From contig JAVKOQ010000197.1 in the NCBI GenBank assembly GCA_031835245.1, positions 32,828-96,827 of the forward strand: DNA of 64,000 nt. Reading direction: 5' to 3'. The position numbers and the translations under genes are program-made. Source of the stretch: Balamuthia mandrillaris. Taxonomy: Eukaryota; Discosea; Longamoebia; Balamuthiidae. The notes beneath the pieces were generated by a model. It was not told the origin of the DNA and made no database searches. It saw only the letters and a program-made list of their open reading frames with translations. This document shows, one piece after another, positions 43,992 through 53,418 of this stretch (its first letter is position 1; each line of letters opens with the position of its first letter).

Positions 43992-45734
43992 CTATGGTTG
44001 ATGAGAATGGTGGTGGGTTGGTTGCTGCTGTGGATGATGATGGGCAGGGGATTGGTGTGTTGGTTGTGTTATAAACTGGGACTGGGGTATCATGTGTGGA
44101 GAATGGGGATGATGCAACGCTGGATGGGAATGGTTGTGGGTTTGAGAAACCGACTGCGGCTGCTGTTGATGGTGTGGAGGTGGAGGAGAAGGTGCAGGAT
44201 GGCCATGCGCATAGGCATGTGGGTGTTGATGTTGGTGATGTTGATGCGGATGTGATGGGCGTTGGTGAGCAGGAAGAGGGGAGTGTGGATGTGAGTGAGG
44301 ATGAGCGTGTGGCAGAGGAGGGTGTTGGTGGGGATGAGAATGGGAATGGGCAGAAGGAGGGGGGTGATGGGAATGTGAATGAGCCGCAGGAGCAGAGTGA
44401 AGGTGAGGATGAGAGGAAGGAGGGGAGAGAATGTGGATGGTGGCTGCTGGGTCAGAGGCTGGGCTTAACGGTCTTCCCTGTAGCCGCTTGCCTGCAGCAG
44501 CAGTTGTAGTAGAGGAGGCAGAGGGAGAAGAAGCGGGTAGAACCTTAGCAGCTGAGTTCATGGCATCCTTTCTGGCCTTTTCCTCTCGTTTTTGCCGCTT
44601 TCGGGTTTCCTTCTCCTCCGCAAGTTTGGCACGAGCGTTCTCTTTGCGTTTTCTCCGCTCCTTCTTAGCACCACCAACCAAGTCGATATGGCCATTGCAG
44701 ATAGGAGGTTCTAAGGTCTTTAGGATAGGGTATTTGCATTTAGTGCCTTCAGGGCTGACGTACTGACAACCAGTAAACAGCTTCTGGTTGGGATCTCGCA
44801 ACAAATCTGTAGTAAGCAAAGTGAGTTATGTGCTTGCGAATAAAGCTTGAACCGAAAAACGTACGAGCAAAGCAGAATTGAGTGGGAAGAACACATTTGC
44901 CATGGCACCGTTTCACGCTACAATCCTTGGCTTGCTCTTCTACTTTCTCATTGTCTGCTGCTGGTTTGTTTAGGGCAGAAGAAGAGGAGGCCGCGCTGAG
45001 TTCTGCGGATGGAGGATGATTCGAGAGATTATCTATTCCTGCAAACTGTTGTTGCGGTTGGTCGGTTTCTACCTTCATTGCCACTTCTTTTGTTGCCTCT
45101 GTTTCTTGCTCATCAGCCCCCTTTTCTTTGTTCTCTTCGGTAACAGGCACATTTCCTAACAACTTTGCACGAGCGTTGCGCACGTGAAAGTACTGCCGCA
45201 TGAGTCTATCGTACTCCTTTTGCTTCTGTTCTTGTTTTTCCAACAGGCTTTGTTTACCTTGGTTCGTTTCTGATGCTGTTCCCTCTGTTTCTTTATCCTT
45301 TTTATCCCCTTTCTTGCTTTGCTCTCCATTTTCTTTTTTCACCATTGCTGTTGCTTGGGCTTTTTCTTCTACATCCATTGAAGAATTGGTAGCGGTGGCC
45401 ACAGAAGAGGAAGATAAAGTGCTACTTGACTTGATAGACACTTCCACAGGACGAGTCAAGCGTTGAAGTTCGCCTGTATACTTTTGGTGCTGTGCAACAA
45501 GGATATCTTGTAGCCGATAAAATTGTAGCTTGTAGAGCCGTAGCAACTTCTTTATCTTCAGCTGTCTCCTTCGTATCAGCTCCTCTTCTGTCAAAATTTG
45601 TGTTTGACTGATCCAAACGTGAGCACAAAGGAAAAAGTAAATATAGAAGAGTAGAGCGCAAAGAGAGGTTGAGAGGTGGAGAAATAGAAGAGAGATAGAG
45701 AGATGTTAACCAGAAATATCATAGACATAGCTTG

Positions 45735-45774
<40 letters not shown>

Positions 45775-46446
45775 AAAGCAAGAAGAAGAAACTGACCTGA
45801 GGTAATCCGAATCAGAGTCAGAGTCATTCAAGTGAAGAAGAAAGGAAGCTGCAGTAAAGGAAGCGTCTTCAAGCTCCAGGCTGTCGGACTCATCCTCGGA
45901 GCTGTCCGAAGGAAAATCATCACTTGATTCGACATCATCCTCTTCTAATAGCTTCCGTTGAGCGTCATTGGGTTGCAAAGAGCTGTCTTCCTTTTCAGTC
46001 TTTGTCGCTGTGTCATCGTCGTTCTTGTCTTTTGTTTGCTCTTCCTTCTCCAGGTTATGCCCATCTTCTACGGGTTGTTGACCTTTCCCTTTGTCCTCCT
46101 TATTCTCTTCTTTGAGTTGACTTTCGCTGTTGGAACAAAATTAGCTAATAGTCGTCGAGAGAGAGAGAGAGAGAGAGAGAGAAAGAAAGAAAGAACCGTT
46201 TTTCTTTAGCTGGGCTTTTGAGCAACAGGCCTTGTTTCTTCAGAAAGCTAACCAGTATGTCGTGAGCTTCCTTGGTATTGGAAAGGCTGCCGCCGCCACC
46301 ACCAGCAGGCTTGCCGCCCTGTTGTTGTGGCTTTGCCTTTCGCTTCCTCGTGGTCATCGTTTTCTTGGGGCGTGCTGCCTTGCTACGCCTTGGCCGCTGT
46401 TCTCTCTTTGTCGGTTGTCCTCCGTCTTGTTCCGGTTGGTTGTGGT

Positions 46447-46478
<32 letters not shown>

Positions 46479-46735
46479 TCCACTTGGTTCTTCTCGCTCT
46501 CCTCTTTTTCAAGCGTGGCAAGACTTTGCGAGGGCCTCTCATCTCCTTCGGCGGCGGGGGGCTCTGCTTGCGCGCTCCCTTCGGACTCGCCTCCACTCCT
46601 TGGAGGAGCTGCCAGAAGAGGAGCGTCAGCTGCCTCCGCCTGTGGGGGATCTTGTTGTTGTGGCTCTACTTCCATGGCTTGGATGGCAGGGGTGGCTTGC
46701 ACCGGCTCAGCAGCAGTGGAGGCAGGAGCTTGCAT
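43992..46735 (-). CDS. zf-C3Hc3H nuclear protein (KANSL2/INO80D-like)
   Basis: Chromatin-complex subunit family: KANSL2 in the NSL acetyltransferase complex, INO80D in the INO80 remodeller. The first ATG in frame is 46735. Order: Ala/Gln/Pro-rich head, Asn/Ser repeats, a basic stretch (KKTMTTRKRKAKP), acidic regions, then RRRQLKIKKLLRLYKLQFYR at 45565-45500. The paired-cysteine domain follows: KRCHGKCVLPTQFCFA, then after an intron NQKLFTGCQYVS and CKYPILKTLEPPICNGH. The last about 150 residues are extraordinarily rich in His, Pro and Ser (PHPHSHPH type). The intron at 45738-45772 is the one clear case here with GA rather than CT on the transcript. Confidence 0.82.
45738..45772 (+). repeat. 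(CT)n in an intron of a minus-strand gene
   Basis: CT on the plus strand, so GA on the zf-C3Hc3H transcript: the exception to the strand rule. Confidence 0.85.
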
Positions 46736-46967
46736 GACGTTGCCCACACACAGAGCACCCTCCTCCCCCCCCCCTACAAAAAATAAAATGCTCTACGCAG
46801 CAACACTCCCCCTTTTCTTATTTTTTCCCTTTCTTTTTTGTTTGTATTTTTTTCAGAGCATTTATGTGTCAATTTCCTATTAGGTTGAAGAGGAGCAAAT
46901 TGATATATATTATGTCTACAAAAATAACTGAGGCCTTGGTTATGACGTCAGCTCTGGAATTGGAAAA
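46736..46967. promoter_or_regulatory. Divergent promoter, zf-C3Hc3H / RING genes
   Basis: About 230 bases, pyrimidine-rich on the plus strand at 46803-46855. No gene is seen. Confidence 0.35.
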
Positions 46968-48113
46968 ATGTGGCAACGAAGAAGGGAGCGGAACGAAGAA
47001 GAAGAAGGGAAGAAGAGGAAGAAGGAAAAGATGCAAGGACGGAAGGGCGACTGGCAGTGTGGTTCTTGTCGGTTCCACAACTTTGCTTCCCGTAATTCCT
47101 GTAAAAACTGTTCATCTCCAAAGCAATTCGCCGCTTCCGTACGTGCATACCACATATATCGTTTTTTTTTCTCTAAATCCATTACATTCACATTCCTCTT
47201 ATCGTACCGCGCGTTGTGCTAAAACCCATTCTTTCCTGCTTGGTTTGCGAAAAAAAACAAAAATAAGGGTCCTTCAACCAGTGGAGGTAGAGGCGGCGGC
47301 GCATTGGCAGCAGGCGCCAAGCCAGGAGACTGGTGGTGTTCTCGTTGCAACGAGCTCATCTACGCTTCCAAACCAAGTTGCCGCAAATGTGGAACGGCAG
47401 CTCCTTCCTCCTCCAACAACAACAGGAGTGGACCTATCTCTCAACCATCACAGCAGCGCCAACAGCAACCACAACAGCAACCACAGAGCCGTCCAGGAGA
47501 CTGGAATTGTGGCAGGTTTGTATTATATGCTGTTTTTTGTTTTTGTTTTTGTTTTGCAAACAATTTCTTTTGACGTTTATTTCAAACTAGTTGTGGCAAC
47601 CTCAACTTTGCTTCACGCACACATTGTCGGCGGTGTGGCGCTCTTCCTTCCTCTGCTGCTGCTTCTTCTTCTCCCTCCTTCTCTTCTGCTTCTTCAGCAA
47701 CAACTGCCCAAGCGCAACAAAATGAAGAAGGCCAAAATAGGTATGTAGTGTTTTTATTTTCTATGTTCGTTTTTGTTTATTTCCTGTCCTCTCTCTCTCT
47801 CCCTCTCTCCCTCCCTCTTCTCCCTCCCTCCCTCTTCTCTCCCTCTTCTCTCTCTCTTTCTCTCTCTCTCCCTCTCTCTCTCGTTCTCTGGTATAGTTAT
47901 GTGTGAAGATGGTGTTAGTAATGGCGTTGTTTGGTGCAGCAATGAGGAAGGAGAAGGTGAGTGCGTAGTATGCATGGACAACAAGGCGGATACAGCGGTA
48001 ACATCGTGCGGCCACCTGGGGATGTGCAATGGCTGTGCCCAAAGGTTAAACCAGTGCCCCGTATGCCGAGCCACCTACACCCCTCAGCAACTGCTCAAAG
48101 TGTTTGTGGTTTG
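46968..48113 (+). CDS. Three RanBP2 zinc fingers plus C-terminal RING finger protein
   Basis: Probable E3 ubiquitin ligase whose RanBP2-type fingers could bind ubiquitin or single-stranded RNA. Exons: 46968-47138, about 47269-47515, 47591-47740 and from about 47916 to the stop. Finger 1 is GDWQCGSCRFHNFASRNSC...C. Finger 2 is GDWWCSRCNELIYASKPSCRKC. Finger 3, split by an intron, is GDWNCG|SCGNLNFASRTHCRRC. The RING, CVVCMDNKADTAVTSCGHLG, ends with CPVCRATY and resembles the C-terminal RINGs of MUL1/IAP-type ligases. Linkers are Gln/Ser-rich. Several acceptors near 47914-47942 keep frame, so the third joint is uncertain. An earlier start at 47031 is an alternative ATG. Confidence 0.82.
47791..47883 (+). 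repeat. Intronic CT/CCCT tract in the RING gene
   Basis: About 90 bases of mixed CT, CCCT and TTCT units just before the acceptor region. Confidence 0.85.
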
Positions 48114-48578
48114 AGCCCACCAAAACGCGCGCCCACTCGGCATGCCACAAACGGCGCAACACCAAACAAGCCCACACCCCACTCGGATGTTCCCTCCATG
48201 TACACAAAGATTCAACATTCAGCTGTCCCTTCTCTCTCTTTCTCATTTTTTTTTTCGTTCGTGGGAGGGGAGGGCAGGGCAGAGGTTCCACAATTTGAAG
48301 AATTGGTCAAGCACAAGCTGTCTCATCTTCAGCGAGGCGATTCGGACACCCGTACCGACACCAGCGTACGACACCACGTCGCAATAAAGGGGTTCCCAGA
48401 AATTTTCCAGAATCCGTGCGCCTCCTCTCTTCTGTGAAACAACAACACACCTCTCCCCCCTCCTCCCTTCCTTGATCTTCTTTCCCCCCCCCCTTTCCCC
48501 TTCTCTCTCCTCCAGAGTCGACTAGCGAAGAGGAGGTTGTTTGAACTGATCGGCGGGGATCACATAGACAAAAAAAAA
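48114..48578. other. Intergenic region between tandem plus-strand genes
   Basis: About 460 bases with C-runs near 48480-48500. It holds the 3' end of the RING gene and the promoter of the U-box gene. No gene is seen. Confidence 0.35.
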
Positions 48579-50320
48579 ATGTCGAGCAAAGAAGCAGCGA
48601 TAGCCTCGCTGTTGCGTAACTTTGGGGGGCAGCTGGACAGGGAGGTGCTGGAGAGCGTGCTGGAGATTTGCGGAGGGGACGCTCGCCAAGCCACCAACTT
48701 TTTGCGCGTGCAGAATGAGGGGGACTACGTCGAGCCCACCGGCTCCAGCGCCCAGCAGGGGCCTTCCCTGCCTTCCGGCTACATGGACCGACCGAAAGGC
48801 TTCGTGATGCCCAAACAGGTATATTTATATTTTTTTTTCAAAAAAAAAAGCCTTGCCTTCTTCTCCGTTCTCTCATCGAATGCTAAATCTTTTGTGAATA
48901 AACAGGACGGTGAGAGCTCGGGAGCCTCGCAACACAGGGCAAACCGCCTCAAGAAGATTTTCTTATCGGAGACGTCGTTTCTGGAACACCAGCAGCTGCT
49001 CCAGAAGGAATATCCGGACTATGTCGCCGTGTTGATGCTTCTCTTGAACAAGGCTGTGGAGTTGAGCCACAACACAAAGGCCCGAGTATTAGCTGCCGCT
49101 TGGGCTGCTCATGTATGTTTTTTTAATGCTGCTTTCTCTTCTTTCTTCTCTTCTTCTTTGAAAGCCCATTCTTATGAGGAACGGCAATAGGAATGGGAGT
49201 TGGCAGAGTTTCTGCTCTCTTTTGAGCAACATTACGCGCTGCCAGAAGTGTTGAAGGCAGTGAAGATCCTGGACGCTCCTCGTAAGCTTCGTGCTTTGGA
49301 GAAGCGTATCGCACGCTTGGAAAAGCAAGGCACCGCCAAGGCCCGCACCATTGGTGTCATTAAGTACGTTGTGAGATTCCTTCAACTGTGGCCGTTGAAC
49401 GAGCTTGCTAACGATTCATGTTTCGTTTATGTTTGCAGAGCTCAAATCAACGATTTGAAGAAGGACATCCCTACTGTTGAGGAACAACAAACATCTGTGA
49501 CCAGCGCTCTTGCGAAGAGAGTGCGTAAGTGGGCAGGTTCCCTACAGCGAGCCAAGCTGGAATTCTTCTTGTTGCAGATGCCTAAGGAGCTTTGGTATTC
49601 GCTTTCTTTCTCTTTAGTTGTTTCTCTTTCTCTCTAATTAACACAGACCATGTACCAAAGGCAAGAGTTGGCAGATGTTGTTCACTTCCACCCTAAAGAC
49701 TTCCAATTGGAATACTTTTTGGACGTGGTATTTGGCAAGCAGCCACCTACGGAGTCTGCTGTGGTACAAGCCGCCCACCTCACAGAGGAAACCAGCAGCC
49801 ATGAGCTTGTGGCCAAGTACCGCTTTCCTTACTCCTTCCTGCGTAAGCATTTGCCAGAGCTGTCCAACACAATCAAGGTAGAAGTCGCCAAGTACGAAAC
49901 TTTGGACACCCTCATTTGGTACTATGAGGAGATCAGCGGTCCTCCTGAGGTTGACAGCATCATCCGTCAACGTCTCGCCGATGGTGAAGAGCCTCATTTT
50001 AGGTATATTCTCTTCTCTTCTCTTCTCTCTATCCTCTCTCATATTTTGGCTACCGAACAGTTATGGAAAGCTTATGGAACGTCTCATGTTCTTCAAGCAA
50101 AGCGGCGTTCCGTTCTTTGAACAGCTGATTCCCATTGCTGAGAGAAGGCTGCGCAGCCTTACACTGCCTCTTGAACCCCCTGTCGTTGTGTGTGGCGACG
50201 CTTCCTATTCCGTATGTACCTCTTTTTTTGGCCATTTAATCTGGATTCAAAATTAACTTAGAAAACCAACAGATGGACGTTGCCATTCGGACAGCCACCA
50301 TCATTGGTTCTTTGGTACGA

Positions 50321-50358
<38 letters not shown>

Positions 50359-51513
50359 CGTCCGACGTTCAAACTAAATTCTCTTTTTTGTTTTTGTTCA
50401 TTCAGCTGACGGCGTTAACAAATGCGGATCTCACGTTCTTCAATGTGAAGTTGTTCAGAGCGCCAGTGATGCCCCGCACCGTGGACGAGGTGTTGGAGGT
50501 AGCAACAACCACAAAAGCAGATGGCCTCACGGCTCCAGGTTGCTGCATATGGGAGTACTACAAGAAGAAGGAGGTGGTCAAGTTCTTTGTCATCGTCACG
50601 GACGAGATCGAGAACGAGCCCTTCAACGGCGAGTTCTTTGGTCAGCTGTTCTACAAGTACCACCAGGAGGTTTACCCTGCTAAGATCGTCTTTGTGAGCT
50701 TCCTCGAGAATCCTACTCAGAAAGGCAGAATGGTGCAGAGCCTCGAGAACCTTGGCTTTAATCCGTTGCAGTTCAGGCTGGACAGCCGCAGGCCTGACTT
50801 GACCAAGGTAGACACCTTGCTTGGTATCCTTTCATCCGAGTGCGAGTTCTTCTCTACACAAGCGGAAGCCTTGGCTGAAAGCGTCCTTGCTGGCATCGAT
50901 CTAGCTGAAACAGAACAAGCGGGAGAAAGAAAGCAGACTTCTGAAGATAAGGAGAAAGGAAAGGAGAAACAAAAGGAAACAACTGAGGAAGTTGAAAAAA
51001 GCGCACAGAAAAAAGGAGCTGCTGCCGTGCAAAAGAAGAAACTGGCGCTTGCCATTCAGCGGCTAGAGGAGCTGCCCTTGCCAGAGACACTGCAGCAGAA
51101 GAAACAACAGGAAGCAGAGAAGCACAAACAAGGAGCTAAGGAAGGCAAGGACAAGGACAAAGAAGGAGAGGAGGACAGCGGCAAGAAGTCATCGCCTCGT
51201 CGCCGTCAGCAAGAGGATGACGGAGCTCCAGAAGAGTTTTGTTGCCCTATCACCAACGACGTAATGGAGGACCCTGTCGTTGCTGCCGATGGCCAATGCT
51301 ACGAGAGAAGCGCTATTGGTATGCTCCCCTCCTCCAGCTCCCTCCCCCAGCTCCCTCCCCCTCGCCTCTCATGACTAACGAGACTTTAAAACAGAGGAGT
51401 GGCTACAAAAGAATGATACATCGCCACTGACAGGAGCAAAGTTGGAGACCAAGGTCCTCTACCCCAACTACTCTCTTCGTTCTCGCATCAAGGAATGGAA
51501 TGCCGACAAATGA
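48579..51513 (+). CDS. CUE/UBA-like, von Willebrand A and U-box domain protein
   Basis: Probable E3 ubiquitin ligase. Exons: 48579-48818, 48906-49112, 49191-49362, 49440-49594, 49662-50001, 50060-50212, 50274-50313, 50406-51318 and 51395-51513. Residues 6-47 (SLLRNFGGQLDREVLESVLE, then GGDARQATNFL) resemble a CUE/UBA fold. A long helical region resembling TROVE-type repeats (FPYSFLRKHLP, ETLDTLIWYYEEISG) precedes a vWA domain with the metal site DASYS and later FFVIVTDEIEN. A Lys/Glu/Gln-rich linker leads to a U-box at the end: FCCPITNDVMEDPVVAADGQ, followed by YERSAIEEWL. The architecture parallels plant RGLG (copine-RING) but with a U-box. I know no named family with this exact set. Confidence 0.82.
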
Positions 51514-51670
51514 AAAGCAGAGAGAGCATAAGAAGGTGTTCTAGTGTCTCGTTGTGGATGTAAAAATGAAATAACAAATAGGTTTGATGCTTTTTTGTTG
51601 TGATAGTTCTTCTACAATGTGCTTTTTAGAAGCGGCAGTAATAGGGTACAAACAGAACGACTTACAGGTT

Positions 51671-52343
51671 TTAGCTCTCACCTTTCTTCTTTTGCTGCTT
51701 GAGCTTTTTCTTTGCTTCCTTTTCCTCTTCCTTCTTTTTCTTGGAAAGTTTCTTCCTCAACTTCTTGTCGTTCTCGTCCTTGCCATTCTCATCCCAACCC
51801 AAGGCCGCAAGCTTACCTTGCAGGTCCGCTATCTCCCGTCGCAACCTCTTTTCCGTTTCTTTCCATTGCTCCTCTCTTGCCTCCCAAATCATTTGCTCTT
51901 TCTTCCAGATCAGCTCCTTCTTATCCCATTCCTCCTCTTTCTTCTTCCACTCAAGCTCTTTCTTCTTGGAGTACCCTTCTTCCTCTGCTACAGCAGTCGT
52001 ATTGTCACCTCCGTTCTCTGTAGAAGACCCTCCTTTAGCTTGTTCAGCTTCTCCTTCGGCTTTCCTGGCGACAGGAGGAGTGGAAACAGTTGAAGAAGAT
52101 GATGTCGGAGCCGGAGGATTGGAGTGGTGTGGTTGTTCTGTGGCTGTGGCGGGTGTTGTGGTGGTTGGCGGAGTGCTGGGCATCGTGGATGCTTTGGCGT
52201 TGAGCAGCTCTCTTATCTCGGGACTCTTTGCAACACTGCTGGGTGTGTCTCCTTGCGAGTTTTGAGCCATTGGATTTGCTCCGTGAGCAAGAAGCACCTC
52301 CACGACAGCTATGTGGCCGTTGTACGAGGCATAGTGCAACGGT

Positions 52344-52381
<38 letters not shown>

Positions 52382-52824
52382 TCAATTTACGAAGAGCATG
52401 GGATACGGGAAGAAATACGAACGTCCAAAGTTTGTGGGTTGTTGGATCGGGGTTTATATTTGCGATTTTGAGAAGCAGCTCCACGCAGTCAATGTGTCCA
52501 TGACCAGCTGCCCAATGAAGGGCTGAAGGTAAGGAAGGTTTACAGTCAGCGAAAAAGCCAAACACGCGTAAGACGGCAAGCGAGATTACCTTGTTGCCCC
52601 AAGTTGTTTACCCAGGTTGGGTCAGCTCCTTCTTCGATCAAACTGCGAACATTTTCCACTTCTCCCGTTCCAGCAAAGTGGAGCAGCTGCCTGTCTCTTG
52701 TGTCCTCTTTGACCAGTTCTGGATCCTTGAGCCGAAGCGACATCCGCCAATTCGTCTGCTGTCCTCGCTTGCCTTTCCGCTTTGGCCGTTCATTTGTTTC
52801 AGCACTGAAGGAGACGGAAGACAT
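51671..52824 (-). CDS. Ankyrin-repeat protein with C-terminal coiled coil
   Basis: Probable scaffold. ATG at 52824. About three to four ankyrin repeats: LLHFAGTGEVENVRSLIEEG, ALHWAAGHGHIDCVELLLKI and PLHYASYNGHIAVVEVLLAHG, each on its own exon. Then a Thr/Ser/Pro-rich spacer and a strongly charged helix from about 52000 to 51680 with repeated KKEEEWDKKE heptads, ending in a poly-lysine/glutamate tail. The intron before the last exon holds a CT tract on the transcript. It is convergent with the U-box gene, 157 bases apart. No specific function can be assigned. Confidence 0.82.
52346..52377 (-). repeat. Intronic (CT)n in the ankyrin gene
   Basis: CT on the transcript, in the intron before the last exon. 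Confidence 0.9.
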
Positions 52825-53418
52825 TTTTTCGTGGGAGGAGGAAACAAACAAAGTTCGTGTTATTATGGCCCTCTTCTTCTCCTATGTATTGGCTTTGAAA
52901 CTAAAATAAAAAGGGTGTTGCCGAGCAGGAGTTTGTTTTGTGGTGTGCAAAGACCGATTATGGCACAAGTTGAACGAAAAGGCGCCTTGCCTGAGGGGAA
53001 GAATTACCTATATTGGCACTTTTTGTTTTGGTTTCTTTTGGGTTGTTTGCAGGAGGAGGAGGTTACTGGGACCAATCTATAGTGGTCTAACGTCCAACCA
53101 AAACCAGGAACAGAAGGCTAAGGAGGCTCCGTGCTAAAGTGGTCTGTTGTTTAGCTTCCGTGGTTATGCCAGTGCACCCACTTGGTCTTCTAGATGCCAA
53201 AGGGGAGCCTCCTTATCCTTCTGTTCCTTGTCTTGGTTTTCTTCTGAGAGAGCCTTCTTTGGTTGACCTGTTTTGCTCTGGTGGTGGTACTATTATATGG
53301 GTCTTGCTAGACACGCTTTTTTACGTACCAACACGACAAAATAATGACCGTTTCGGGCCGATTGTGTGGCTTATGAACCATACCATAGATTCTTTTATTG
53401 GTCCCATTGGAGGGGGGC
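52825..53418. other. Gene-free stretch of about 590 bases
   Basis: A plus-strand frame at 53139-53447 (102 residues, hydrophobic, glycine-rich) overlaps the end of the RNA ligase on the other strand and has no recognisable features. I do not call it a gene. TTGGTCCCATTGGAGGGGGG at 53399-53418 loosely resembles the GGAGGGG-bearing repeat at 39441 but not enough to link them. Confidence 0.3.

Noticed and set aside
53399-53418. Third copy of the 44-bp repeat
   Set aside because: Only GGAGGGG and a few bases agree with 39441-39484; too little for homology.
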